Assembly (NCBI GenBank): GCA_005784505.1
Contig: VCAZ01000125.1
Span: 372,001 to 436,000, forward strand
From: Bagarius yarrelli
Lineage: Eukaryota; Chordata; Actinopteri; Siluriformes; Sisoridae
Direction of reading: 5' to 3'
DNA: 64,000 bases
Part shown: one piece after another, positions 51,201 to 61,056 of the stretch
Layout: each line of letters opens with the position of its first letter
How positions within the stretch are numbered: position 1 is the stretch's first letter
Position numbers and translations under genes: made by a program
The notes under the pieces: generated by a model
Told to the model about the DNA's origin: nothing
The model's input: only the letters and a program-made list of their open reading frames with translations
Databases searched by the model: none

Positions 51201-54200
51201 TTATTACTTCCTTTTCCAGGCAGCACGTCCACCTTGGGTTGTTTTGACATGTATAGATTAGATTCAACTTTATTGTCATTGTGCAAGGTACATGTACAGA
51301 GCCAATAAAATGCAATAAATGCATTTATCCGTGTAAATGCAGAGATCAGATCTGGGTCAGTTTTAAAAGATAATGTAAGCGGGTTTTACAAACAACAAAA
51401 ATCTGATACAGTCACCAAATCTGAAACTTCTATCAATACATTCTCACGAGACTAATGCACCTTGCAAGATCCCTCGCTATAAGATCTCGACACACCACTA
51501 TTTGTAACCTTCTGGAATTGAACATTAAGTCAGTGTCAGTGCTGTCTAATGATAATGTTAAATGAATAATGAATGGTTTTATGATAGACTTAGTTGACAT
51601 ATCAACGTAATCATTAGGAGTTTAGCCATAACATTATTTTACAATTTTACTATAGTTCATAGCCTTGTAATAATTTGTGTATCCTTGCATAGTGATGCAA
51701 TTTGGGGAACAAAGGAACTTAAAAGCCTTTTGGTAAATTTTATGGTTAAAGTCTTTGCACAGTAAAGTCAAAAATCTCCGTATGCGTTTTTTTTTTTTGA
51801 TATTCGTTATCCGGATATTTCAGTGGCTCAGTTTGGTTTGCTAGCCATACTGGACCCGCATATTAAAACAGAAAACCACCAATTTAGGTGAACCAGTTAA
51901 TTCTGAACAAAGACTGCCAGTATACACACAGACTCACACCCACACACACACACACACACACACCAAACAGGTTTGGAAAGTTAATCGTTAGGCATTGTAA
52001 CCAGCATGCAATAGGCCAGCATGCAATAGGCTTACGAGTGAAAAAAGTGTTTTTTTTTTTGTTTTTTTTTAAATTTGTACCCGGTGTAAATTTATTTTAT
52101 GACAGACGAAAGTTTCAGAAAGTTTCACACGTCATGTGTAAACGTGATTGGCGTGACGTGAGCTTATTTTTCAACTTAGTGAATAAAGCAGTTGTTCTTC
52201 CACTGTTTCAGGTGTCCACATGGTTCTTCACTACCTTCAGTGTTCCTGGGATGAAAGAGAAGGTCCATCACATAGAGAACCTGCAGCAGCTCTTCACCTG
52301 CATCCTCCCAGAACAGATAGACATTCCCCCCTTTGTTCTGGAGTATGACAACAGGGTAAGTCTATGCACACGGAAATAAAAGAAAAATGAGACCACCGTT
52401 TGCTGGATCCTCCAATCCAACACGCAAAATGAATTTTCTGTAATTTCTGCAAACACATACAGTCCGTATGCCTTCATATTTAAGTTTTATCAGTGGTTGG
52501 ATAGTGAAAGGAGCTGTGGGCTTTTACTTCATGTCTGTCTTATTCTTTAAACTGTATTGTGCGAGAAAGTGTAACCGTGTGTTGAAAGCTTTAAAGTTTT
52601 AAAAGACTAGTAACAGTATGTTTAGTTACTGTACAATGTTGTCATGGCGTGCATTAGTTATGTTTAATAGAACTAATGTAACCAGTCATGGGTAAGTTCG
52701 AGGGGTTTTTCTGGACTCTCTGATTAAAAGATATGAAACTACACAGGGGACAGTTCAGAGGATTCATTTTAATTTCTCAGACTATTTAGATCTTCTGAAT
52801 CATATTGTTTTTGAGACTCTCGATACAGTTCTTCTAAGTAAACAAGATTATGCAAATTTGGACAAGCAACAAAGAGTATCAGTGTTGACAAAATAGTTAG
52901 ATCACCGCTGAATCCAAGTCATGTCAGAATACCTGCCTGGTTTGTGTTAAATGCCACACTAGACTGGTTGTTAAAAAAAACAAACCAAAAATGCATGACA
53001 TTTTAAAAACTAGTTCTGGTTTCTTGAAAGTGTTTTGTGCAGTTTGTAAGAAGCTATCTGGTGGAAATCTTTGTTAACCCTGCAATTTAGTGTATGTTAA
53101 CTTCCTTGTATAATAAAATCTTTTGAAATGGAAAATAATGCACAAATGCAGAAAGTGGCTATTGCTGTCTCTAAAATAGAGCTAAAAACAATTAGTCGAC
53201 ATTATATACAATGGACATTTTATACAAATAAGCTGTTGATCTCATATGACTGAATGTACAGGCCTGCAATAGCACAGTTCAACCAGTGGGGCACTATAGC
53301 ACAAAAATGACTTTTTTCAGCACTGAAATGCAAAGTGTAAGCCAAACTAGAAGAGTGTGGGCAAGTTTCACACAACTGCACAGAATTGCTGTTGGTACAG
53401 AATTGCAATTTGCTGTTATTTGTGAAGGCTGTGATATAATCACAACCTACATTTTCATTCTTTGCTTAGCGTTATAAAGACGTTTGCTATAAGCAAGCAG
53501 CACTTTTACTGTTGGCAAACACCCTGAGGCCGCTGAGGTCTCAGCGGTTATTTGAAATTTGAAATTTGTTGAATTTCGTGCTTCATAATGCGTTACACAT
53601 TTTAATGGGGGACAAATCAGGACTTGAGGCAGGCCCGTCTAGTGCCCAAGCACAGGTCAAATCAGTCTAGTTCCCAAGCACAGGTCAAATCAGTCTAGTA
53701 CCCAAGCACAGGTCAAATCAGTCTAGTTCCCAAGCACAGGTCAAATCAGTCTAGTACCCAAGCACAGGTCAAATCAGTCTAGTACCCAAGCACAGGTCAA
53801 ATCAGTCTAGTACCCAAGCACAGGTCAAATCAGTCTAGTACCCAAGCACAGGTCAACAAGGATTTGCAGGTCAATGTTTTCTGTTTTTATTTATGTTTTA
53901 CACAATGTCCCAAGTTTATTGGAATTAGGGGTTTAAGAATAAGTAAAACTTAGTTTAACTAATTGCAAAAGTTTAATAATTAATCAACGCCTACTAATTA
54001 ATCAGTGAAATAATTGAATGGTTATGAAGCTTACATTTTTTAAAAGGTAAGGTGATTTCCATCTTTTAATTGTTACCATAGACGTAACTCAGTATTTGAA
54101 CTAATTGCTTAAGTTGAAATTATTGCAGAATATTTAATGAATTATTCCAACAACCACTGTTTAATCGATTGTCTAAATAATTGTTGGTGCAACAATAAAT

Positions 54201-55150
54201 AAAAACACACTATATTAAGTTACGTCTGAATTCAAAGTTGGATCAAACCTAAACTTTTTCAACGGTTTTTAAATTCTGTGATGCCAAAAATGAATTTTTA
54301 TAGTTGATTTATGTTGACATCCCAAATATCGTATTAAATGTAAAATACAGCATCTTTACAAAGCTAACTGGGTCATACAGGACTTCAATAATGCACCCTG
54401 TGGTCAAATACTGCAAAAACCTGACATTTATACACACATCCTTTTTTTTTTTTTTTGATGTTTTGGGCCCAGTCAGAGTTCCAGGTCATAAGTGTTCAGG
54501 GGTGTAACTGCCAGGGTTCTGTGTGGGACACTCAAGTTCCTCAACCTCAAACTTGACAAACTATGTTACTGTACTTCTTAGTTCCAGTAAGGTAAACTAT
54601 AGCATACAAAGACAGTGTGTACAGTTGGAAAAAACTTGTAGCAGCAGTTTGGAGGAAGAATTACTTGTAGCAATGATAAAGAGGTGTCTTTGGGCACATC
54701 GTGTAATTGTGATAGGGATTTCAGGTACACCCACTGAACAGAAATATTGAATCTGCAATTTGACACATCTTAAAAAATACTAATAATAAGATAAATCCAC
54801 CCCGCCTTAAACTAATTAAATAGTAGTTTAGTGACTGGACAAATATCAAAGATTATACTGACACATATGCAGTCTTAAGGAAATCTTATCATAGCTGTTG
54901 GAAAAAGCGAAAGTTTCCTATTGACTCTTTCGCTTTGTGGCTTTAATCAAGTTTCCACAATATACCCTCTCAAAGATTTGGCAGTTTAATGATTAAATAT
55001 TGACTTTATTACTCATGTTCTCTGCTGTTAAGCGATCTACGTGTGGTCAGAGATTCTGGGTTAGTGAATTGGCTGACAGAAGATACATTCCACTACGTGT
55101 CTGAACTTGGTGTGAAGCTGAAATTTTGAATATGCACCACTGCAGGTTAA

Positions 55151-55192
<42 letters not shown>

Positions 55193-58100
55193 CAAAAGCA
55201 TGAACATATTCAATGAACATTTTAATAGCACAATTTACTTTCAAATGTTTCCAAAAAAAATACACACACACACAGACCTCAGTGATCAAATCCAAGCTGT
55301 GTGCAGATCTAAAGACAAACTCTGTGGCACATACTAGCGTAAAAGTTCCAGTGACTCGTATAAAAGGTGTTTATTATAAATTAATTAGCAATTCTGTTGT
55401 GGAAACAACAATTGATATACAATTGATTTAGCATACTGTGGTTAAGTCTTGCCTTTGTAGTAGTACATGATTATTATTTCTGTACACAGTTTATTCTTCT
55501 GAGTTGTTGATACAGGGGTATAAATTTATGCACCTCATCCTCATCCACGTGTCTGTTCTTATCTACAGTCCATAATTAATTTTAATGGCATGTTTTCCAG
55601 ATTTTTATATATATATATATATATATATATTTAATTGAGAAATTTATGTTTTAACATTTATGTTAACTGTTGTGTCCTGTTTAAGTCAAAAATATCTTAT
55701 TAAAAGTGTTGACCTGAAGTAGGTTATGTAAATAATGCATGTAAAACTGCTTTTGTCTTATGGGTCATCTGCTGTTACCCTCCTTCCTGTTTACATTCCC
55801 TTATTATTTCATGTCATTCTACCGACGCTAACTAAATTTTAAAAAATTGGATTGCTTCCCTTTGTTAAAATACTATTTTATCTTACTTCCCCTCATACCT
55901 GATATTATACATGTACACACAGACACACACACCAGATGGTATGGAGATCCCATATCATTAGTAGTGGCTTTGTTCAGGTCCACTTTGCATGTCTTCAATG
56001 TACAACAGGTCAAATATGTATTTTTTTCCGTCTCGGCTACCCGAAATATAATACATAAACAGCACATTTGTTGCTAAATAGCAAACAGAACACAAGAGGT
56101 AAATACCATAGACAACAACACAACAGTGCATAAAATCTGCCCGAAAGAGTTTTGTACTAAAGTTGTCTACTTTTTTAAGCGCTTAAAATCAATATAACAG
56201 AATCACACATAACAGAATAAAATGCTTTAGTCCTTGCAAGACCTGCAGGCTTTATAGTGTGTAGCTGAATGTTCCTAACCTTTGTCCTTCTAGATGTAAT
56301 GTATAAGCAGAAGGACACACATCAGGTAGAAAATCTACCAAAGCTATATGCAATTAAAATTACGGGATCTCTGCATAATCAGGTTAAATAAGTTAGCATA
56401 AGTTATAGGAGCCATACAGAGATCATCCACATGTTTGTAAGGGTTGTTATACAAGTTCTAAGTGTTTTATAAGACTTGTACACCCTATTAATTTAATTTG
56501 ATACCAAGAGGTTTGGATTATATCAGATACCAGCTGCTATGAGGAACAGGATAATCCAGTTGGAATGGTTTTACTGATTCTATGTAAACTTCAGATAATT
56601 ATAACTATAAGCGGATGGATGGATGGAAGGAAGGAAGGAAACAAACATTAAGCAGACACATCATGGCCCGCTGCCTAATATTTGTTGGTCCTTTTTATGC
56701 TAACAAAACAGCCCCAAGTTGTTGTGGCATGGACTCCACTAGACCCCTGAAAGTTAGCAGCAGTTCATTTAAGTTCTGTTAGTTGCATGTTGGATAAGTG
56801 TTTGTCCACTACATCTTACAGATGCTAGATTGGATTGAGATCTGGGGAATTTGGAGGCCAAATCAACATTTTAAACTCATTGTTGTGCTCATCAAATCAT
56901 TCCTGAACCATTTTTGCTTTGTGGCAGGTGCATTTTCCTGCTTAAAGAGGCCACATCCATCAGGGAATATCATTTCTATGAAAGGCTGTACATGGTCTGG
57001 AATAACATTTAGGTAGGTGGTATAAATCAAAGTAACCTCCACATGGAGGGCCGGACACAGGGTTTCCCAGTAGAACATTGCCCAAAGCATCACTATGCCT
57101 CTGCTGGCTTGCTTTCTTTCTATAATACAGCCTTGTGCCATGTGTTCCCAAGGTTAGCAACGCACACGCTCTCAGCTGTCCACGGATTTATGAGACCAGG
57201 ATACCTTCTATTGCTCTGTGGTCCAGTTCTGATTCTCATGTACCCATTGCTGGTGCTTTTGGCGGAGGATGGGGTCAGCATGGGGACTGTGTCTGTAACT
57301 CTGCAGCTCCATATACAACAAACTGTGATGCACTGTATATTCTGACACCTTTGTCAGAACCAGCATTAAATTCTTCAGCAATCTGAGCTACAGTAGCTCG
57401 AGTGTTGTAATGGACTGTTGTGCTCCCTACATGCATCAATGAGCCGTTAACCCTGTTGCCGGTTCACCACTCTTGGCCACATATTGGCCACAGCGGACCA
57501 GGAACACCCCACAAGAGCTGCAGATTCAGCAAAGCTTAGACCCAGTCATCTGCCATTACAATTTGGACCAAACTCGCTCAAATCCTAATACCTGCCCATT
57601 TTACCTCCTTCTAACACATCAACTTTGAGGGCTAAATGTTCAGTTGCTGGCTAATACTGTATATTCCACCTACTAATAGGTGCCAGAATGGAGATAATCA
57701 GTGTTATTTACGTCACCTGCCAGTGCTCATAATGTTCTGCCTGATAGATGTAGATAGATATATAGATGAATAGAAAGGTGTTGGGCTACACGATATTGGA
57801 AAAAAACTGATGATGCAGTTTTGGGGGTTTTTGTGCAATGTAAAAAAAAAATTCAGCAGATAACTTGAATAGATCTAATTGTAACAAAAATTATTATTTT
57901 AAAATGATTGGTGATTTTGAAAGGGTGAATCTGTGTAAAATATATTACACATTAAAAGCATAGATAAATACAATAAAAGCAAGATGTAAATAAAATCCAC
58001 AACTTTGTGTGGTGATACCAAATACAGAAATTGAGTAATCGAATGTACAATCACACTGTATAGTCTTTACTGTATAAATTACATACAATAAATCTGTTAA

Positions 58101-58759
58101 ATCTACAAAAGTTTCAAATGTTTACACAGTAACAGGCTTTAATGTGCAAATGCAATGCACGAACTGCATGTGCTCTGAACTGTGGTGCAGTCCAATATAA
58201 TCCCCACTTAACTGAGACTATTGCGCACATTCGATGCTGATGCTGAAAGATATATTGTGCAGCAATGGATAGATGGATAGATTAATGAATAAATAAATAG
58301 ATAACTTGAGGTATGGAAAGATAGATTATTTGATGGAGATATAAATAGACAGATGAATTGAAATGTATATGTATATCTGCTGTGAATTCTCTACAGTGTG
58401 GAAATGCTGAGCTCTAGTGTATGCCTACTTTGGCCTATTTTCCCAGTTCATGCAGGCCAAATAAACACATGCAGTGTGTTGGTTGATGGATGATAAATAG
58501 TTTTACTCTAATGAATTCAGTTCACTGTGTTACTGTAAATCAACACATTCAGGTATTCTAACCTGTGAAGTAAAACATTTTGGGTAAAAAATGGTTTTCA
58601 GGTTCTTATTACCAGGCAAAGACATGCAGAATGAGTTAAGGTCATACTGAAGCTGTGGTGGACCAGATCATTTGTTATCTGTACCAGATGTCTTGGCATT
58701 GTGCTGCTGATTATGCTAACCCTAATTCTTCTTCTTTATAGATAAATGGTTCATGCTGA
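38995..58759 (+). CDS. gdap2: Ganglioside-induced differentiation-associated protein 2 (macro + CRAL-TRIO), 13 coding exons
   Basis: Coding exons: 38995-39191, 40207-40346, 40489-40642, 41093-41181, 41280-41356, 41584-41743, 44968-45118, 45336-45412, 47131-47207, 47334-47473, 48998-49052, 52212-52355, and probably 58742-58759. All junctions are GT-AG and in frame, giving 487 secure residues plus a short end (about 492; I recall 497 in human). It begins MDPLGARSQFV. Residues about 45-225 form the macro domain (KGDVALLNCTAIVNTSNE, GCRTGEAKMTEGFNLAARF, HTVGPKYKAKYRTAAESSLY). As in human GDAP2, the glycine-rich GGGVD-like loop of active macrodomains is replaced by TDKNPIS, so weak or no ADP-ribose hydrolysis is expected. 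Residues about 325-480 form a Sec14/CRAL-TRIO domain (YNRWLCRARAEDLSDI, TVMVVVGRNIPV, FYFVHPTFRSK-like, STWFFTTFSV, FVLEYDNR). The cellular function is poorly understood. Confidence 0.95.
39541..39735. mobile_element. Small MITE, GDAP2 intron 2
   Basis: Left end 'ctggctgcacgatatt' and right end 'gtgcagccctga' form an inverted pair around AT-rich 'gcgatat' repeats and a poly(A) run. It belongs to the same style of element as 57781-58266. Confidence 0.55.
40968..41051 (+). mobile_element. Rex1-like LINE 3' tail just upstream of GDAP2 exon 5
   Basis: 'gcattttattggctctgtac', 'atgtaccttgcacaatgcca', 'ataaagttgaatctaatctaa' and (tctaa)n. It ends about 40 bp before the exon 5 acceptor. The same tail occurs at 8221-8786 and inverted at 51254-51312. 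Confidence 0.7.
41829..43095 (-). mobile_element. L2-like LINE 3' portion, GDAP2 intron 7, inverted relative to 17540-20003
   Basis: From 43095 down to about 41960 it is colinear with the last 1.1 kb of the LINE at 17540-20003: 'ccgcgcattataaaaactac', 'tttcctacagggcccc' type segments and 'cacccatgagtcccccagat' on the plus strand. It ends with (ttcaa)n at 41829. Only the region after the polymerase is kept. The internal (GA)n tract spans about 42140-42415, far longer than the (CT)n of the other copy. The tail next to the end is partly replaced by T-rich sequence. Confidence 0.88.
42138..42415. repeat. Expanded (GA)n microsatellite inside the L2 copy
   Basis: About 280 bp of nearly pure GAGA with rare breaks, located in the LINE 3' UTR. 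Ser/Leu- and Arg/Glu-rich open frames over it are artefacts. Confidence 0.95.
43919..44050. repeat. CT-rich microsatellite, GDAP2 intron 7
   Basis: Imperfect (CT)n with interspersed T-rich breaks. Confidence 0.9.
44555..44913. mobile_element. MITE with TAGGGCTGGGC termini, 54 bp before GDAP2 exon 8
   Basis: The 359-bp segment begins TAGGGCTGGGCGAT and ends ATCAGCCCAGCCCTA, a clear terminal inverted repeat. The interior is AT-rich with 'cgatatat' motifs. Flanking 8-mers gtatgtgt and gcatgcag agree only partly, so the target duplication is eroded or absent. Confidence 0.75.
45455..45514. repeat. (TG)n and (GA)n microsatellites, GDAP2 intron 9
   Basis: (TG)n at about 45455-45476, followed by GA-rich sequence to about 45514, just inside the intron after exon 9. 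Confidence 0.85.
46113..47022 (-). repeat. tRNA-derived SINE interrupted by a DNA-transposon-like element, GDAP2 intron 9
   Basis: The antisense SINE starts 'atttacagcatttggcaaac' and stops at 'ttatttatctcttta' (about 46179). It resumes at 'taagcaattgggggttaagg' (46901) with 'gatcttgctcaggggcctaac', antisense B box 'ggcattcgaacccc', to 'cactgcactacc'. The two halves join to a normal SINE when the intervening 720 bp are removed. Confidence 0.85.
46180..46900 (+). mobile_element. DNA-transposon-like insertion (family of 640-1261)
   Basis: Inserted exactly inside the SINE. The left end 'ttagtggtgtgcagtcaggg' and the complement of the right end 'ttagcggtggtgcatttggt' are similar enough to be terminal inverted repeats. 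Neighbouring TTA/TAA could be part of a 3-bp target site as in PIF/Harbinger elements, but this is unproven. No coding sequence. Confidence 0.7.
47289..47333 (+). repeat. gdap2: (CT)n microsatellite acting as the polypyrimidine tract of GDAP2 exon 11
   Basis: The tract 'tctctctttctatttctctc' and onward pure CT runs straight into 'tttag', the acceptor of exon 11 (47334-47473). The 126-bp intron 10 is therefore about one third CT repeat. Confidence 0.9.
49560..49756 (-). repeat. tRNA-derived SINE, antisense copy, GDAP2 intron 12
   Basis: 'gacagacacccttatccaga', 'gggccttgctcaggggcttag', antisense B box 'gggaatcaaacccc', 'aaccactacactaccacctcc'. Confidence 0.85.
49790..49925 (+). mobile_element. 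L2 3'-tail fragment, GDAP2 intron 12
   Basis: 'aaactcatcagggacaaaat', 'gtgtaaagctgctttaagac', 'attgtaaaaagcaccataca' and 'ttgaattgaa' match the end of 17540-20003. Confidence 0.75.
50082..51500. mobile_element. hAT element with 8-bp TSD and nested insertions, GDAP2 intron 12
   Basis: The 1419-bp element starts TAGGGGTGTGATGAGAC. It is flanked by exact 8-bp duplications TTTGTAAC (50074-50081 and 51501-51508). Its left 200 bp and right end match the element at 24967-25564. It contains a transposase remnant (50289-50534), a repeat related to 28505-28870 (about 50690-51430), a (CA)n at 51026-51066 and an inverted LINE tail (51254-51312). Confidence 0.88.
50289..50534 (-). pseudogene. hAT (ZBED-like) transposase fragment
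   Basis: An open frame of about 80 codons reads VAVREAGLEPHIECFTHTIN then LATQAGLG, and later PSHKLITDEKKSV. It resembles the segment of hAT transposases that reads roughly 'CFAHTLNLA' ahead of the RNase-H-like core. The catalytic core and the zinc finger are missing. It lies between the terminal repeats of the hAT element, which supports the assignment. Confidence 0.75.
53645..53856. repeat. 28-bp minisatellite, about 8 copies, GDAP2 intron 13
   Basis: The unit starts 'cccaagcacaggtcaaatca' and ends 'gtctagta' or 'gtctagtt', with starts exactly every 28 bp from 53645 to 53841. The units are almost identical, varying mainly at the last base. The final copy is partial. Confidence 0.97.
55156..55191. 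repeat. (GT)n microsatellite, GDAP2 intron 13
   Basis: Pure GT dinucleotide run. Confidence 0.9.
56650..57755 (-). mobile_element. Decayed Tc1/mariner-type element, GDAP2 intron 13
   Basis: On the minus strand a broken transposase is readable: 'IVMLWAMFYWETLCPALHVE' (about 57085-57026), 'DHVQPFIEMIFPDGCGLF', then 'WPPNSPDLNPI' followed by a stop near 56820-56865. This is the DDE/D-type core of a common fish Tc1-like transposase. The N-terminal DNA-binding part survives in fragments up to about 57600. The high-coordinate end 'ataatgttctgcctgatag' matches the typical terminal sequence. The frame is broken by many stops and shifts. Confidence 0.82.
57781..58266. mobile_element. MITE-like repeat, GDAP2 intron 13
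   Basis: The left end 'ttgggctacacgatattgg' and right end 'gatatattgtgcagca' are roughly inverted (ggctgcacaatat-like), as in 39541-39735. The interior is AT-rich. Confidence 0.5.
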
Positions 58760-58971
58760 TCTTCATTCATTAAACATCTAAACAAACCTGCAGGCTGGTT
58801 CAATCGGGTGCAAGATTTAATTAAGCTTAAGACTTTTGTCCCTCCCATTACAGCGAATTCACATGAACTTGATGAAGGTGACAAACTCCATTCTACTTTC
58901 CATTAGTCTGGAAGTTTACTATAGTTGCTGTGCTGAAGCTGTTTAAACTGATAATGTTTCAGTGACTGATG

Positions 58972-59006
<35 letters not shown>

Positions 59007-59700
59007 TTAAACAGAAAATCTGAAGGGTGAATTGTTAAATGTCTTTAAATGTATTTTGTTTTGCATTGTACAAATTTAATTCATTACTTCTTTTTATTCT
59101 TATATGTGGTGTCTGCCATGATAAACGACATGCATACACTGATTTGTTTCTCAATGTTATTGCGTTCAAATTGCCAGGTCCGACCTGTAGCCAAATAAAA
59201 GTTGAAATAGTGTTAAATAAAATCACTGATTTATAGTTTTGTTTTGTTTTTTTTCTTGCAAATTATTGCTAAATAAGCTTTTTCTGAGATAGTCAGGAAT
59301 TTTGTAGTGTCCCTCTTTTTTTATTTCAATCCAGCGTTTATTGCTTAATTTCAGTGTTGATGTCTATTCACTTTACGCAAAATTGATCATGAAAAAGAAA
59401 AACTAGAAACACACCAAAGAATTACACTGTGGGATTTTGAGCAGGTGCAATGAGAGATAAACGGTGATAAAATTGCTGAAGGTACTTTGTTTATTGCCAT
59501 TTCAAGAAGTTTAACTGTTTCAGTATCTGAGGTAAAAGTTGTTTATTAAAAGTTGTAGTATTTCTTTCTCTTTTCTAAAATGTTTCATGTGCAATGTATT
59601 GTGAAACCCCTCTGTAATTATTTTCTCCACTGTCTAAATGTAAAAGACATTTTTGCTGTATATAAAGCATTTAGAATAAACTTTCAAATTAATAAAAGAT
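58742..59700 (+). other. gdap2: Probable GDAP2 terminal exon and 3' UTR
   Basis: A branch-point-like TGCTAAC (58713-58719), then a pyrimidine tract and 'tttatag' at 58741, form a strong acceptor. Joined in phase 0 after EYDNR it reads INGSC and stops at TGA 58757-58759. Poly(A) hexamers AATAAA lie at 59194-59199, 59675-59680 and 59691-59696. The mammalian end, which starts ENGPYY, is longer. Only the NG is shared here, so this exon is plausible but not certain. Confidence 0.5.
58977..59004. repeat. (TG)n microsatellite in GDAP2 3' UTR
   Basis: Pure TG run about 220 bp after the proposed stop codon. Confidence 0.9.
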
Positions 59701-60743
59701 AGAATAAATAAACCTTTTTGTTTGCCTTTTCTGGTAATTTATCTGAAAAATAAATGATTACGCATATCTACTGAGATTAGATAAATTGCTCGAGAGAAAC
59801 AGTGCAGGCTGTTGGTCGATTTAACAGCACTATTAGACTAGAATATTTCGAATATACTATAATATTCCGACCATGTGTTTTTCTTGTGAGGAACAGGTGT
59901 CTGAATGAATGATGGTGGTTGTACAGATTATGTTTCTGCACACACTTTGTGAATAGACAGAAAGCTGAGATGGCGTCATATTTTCCATCACTTATTCCTA
60001 AAAAAAAACACCCTCCATTGTAAAGAAAGCCCAGAGCGCCGTCCTTCTCTACGTCACACTTTAGCACAAAAAGCATAACGTTCGGCTTCCAGATATAGGA
60101 TTATTATATGATCTATTTGTTAATGAAAAACTGGTTAACAGCCATATGAGCCAGTGATCCGTGGCAGCAACTCCCCTTTGAAGTGTGTGCTGACTAAAGG
60201 AAATCGATCCTTCACAGCTTTCACTGTGTTTGTGTGCAGGATTAACAGAGATGAGAAGCCTTGTTGAACTCCAGGGAGGAATTAATTCAGCCTTTTCTGA
60301 AGCTGACAAAAGGAGCCAGCATCAAAATCCTGAACAAAACAAAATTACCAGCAAGTGGAAAACATACGACGTGTGCTTTTACCTCAAAACTGTCCTCTAA
60401 TAACCTCTCACAGGGTGGCCGCATGTCCAGGCTTAAAATCACATTTGATAGGTCTTAAATATTTCGATCATATTACTGCAAAAAGAACCCGAACCCAATG
60501 ACTGGTTACGATCATCGAACAGACTGACAAAGTTTTTTCCCTTGCCATAGTTATTGCCTTATCAAAGAGAATTGAGGTAACAGGTTGAACTACAGGGGAC
60601 TGCAATGGGTAAAGGAAAGTTTAAGGAGAAATGATAAATTCTGGTGGTGGTTGAAACCTGTACCTGAAAGTGTACTAGGCAAAGCTGTGCGGTTTGTTAA
60701 ATAAGTTTTAAACTGGTTACAATAGGCATCAAAGCAGTGGAAT

Positions 60744-60777
<34 letters not shown>

Positions 60778-61050
60778 GCGGGACGCAGCGGGAGTATGAG
60801 AGAGCCTGCAAAAAAAGAGCTGTATGTATGTATGTATGTGTGTTAAATTTCATATACGGTGATATTAAATAGTTCTTAAAAGTTTTACTTTCTGTCTTAA
60901 CTGTGAAGGAAAAACATTAATGAGAAAAGGCCTGATTATTTGCTATGTTGCTGTCCAGTTCGCTGGGTTTGGTAAGCGCATGTATATCGTTTAAAAGTTA
61001 AAAGCGTAGATAAGGCGGATAGAAAATTACACATTTATAAATGTATAAAA
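59701..61050. other. Intergenic, with (CA)n at 60749-60774
   Basis: No exon recognised. A (CA)n microsatellite lies at about 60749-60774. The remaining open frames are short and unrecognised. Confidence 0.5.
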
Positions 61051-61056
61051 TGTAAT

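Noticed and set aside
58856..58970. Alternative GDAP2 last exon after 'cccattacag' at 58853
   Set aside because: The reading RIHMNLMKVTN continues to a stop but shows no similarity to the known GDAP2 end; 58742 has the better branch site and the shared NG.
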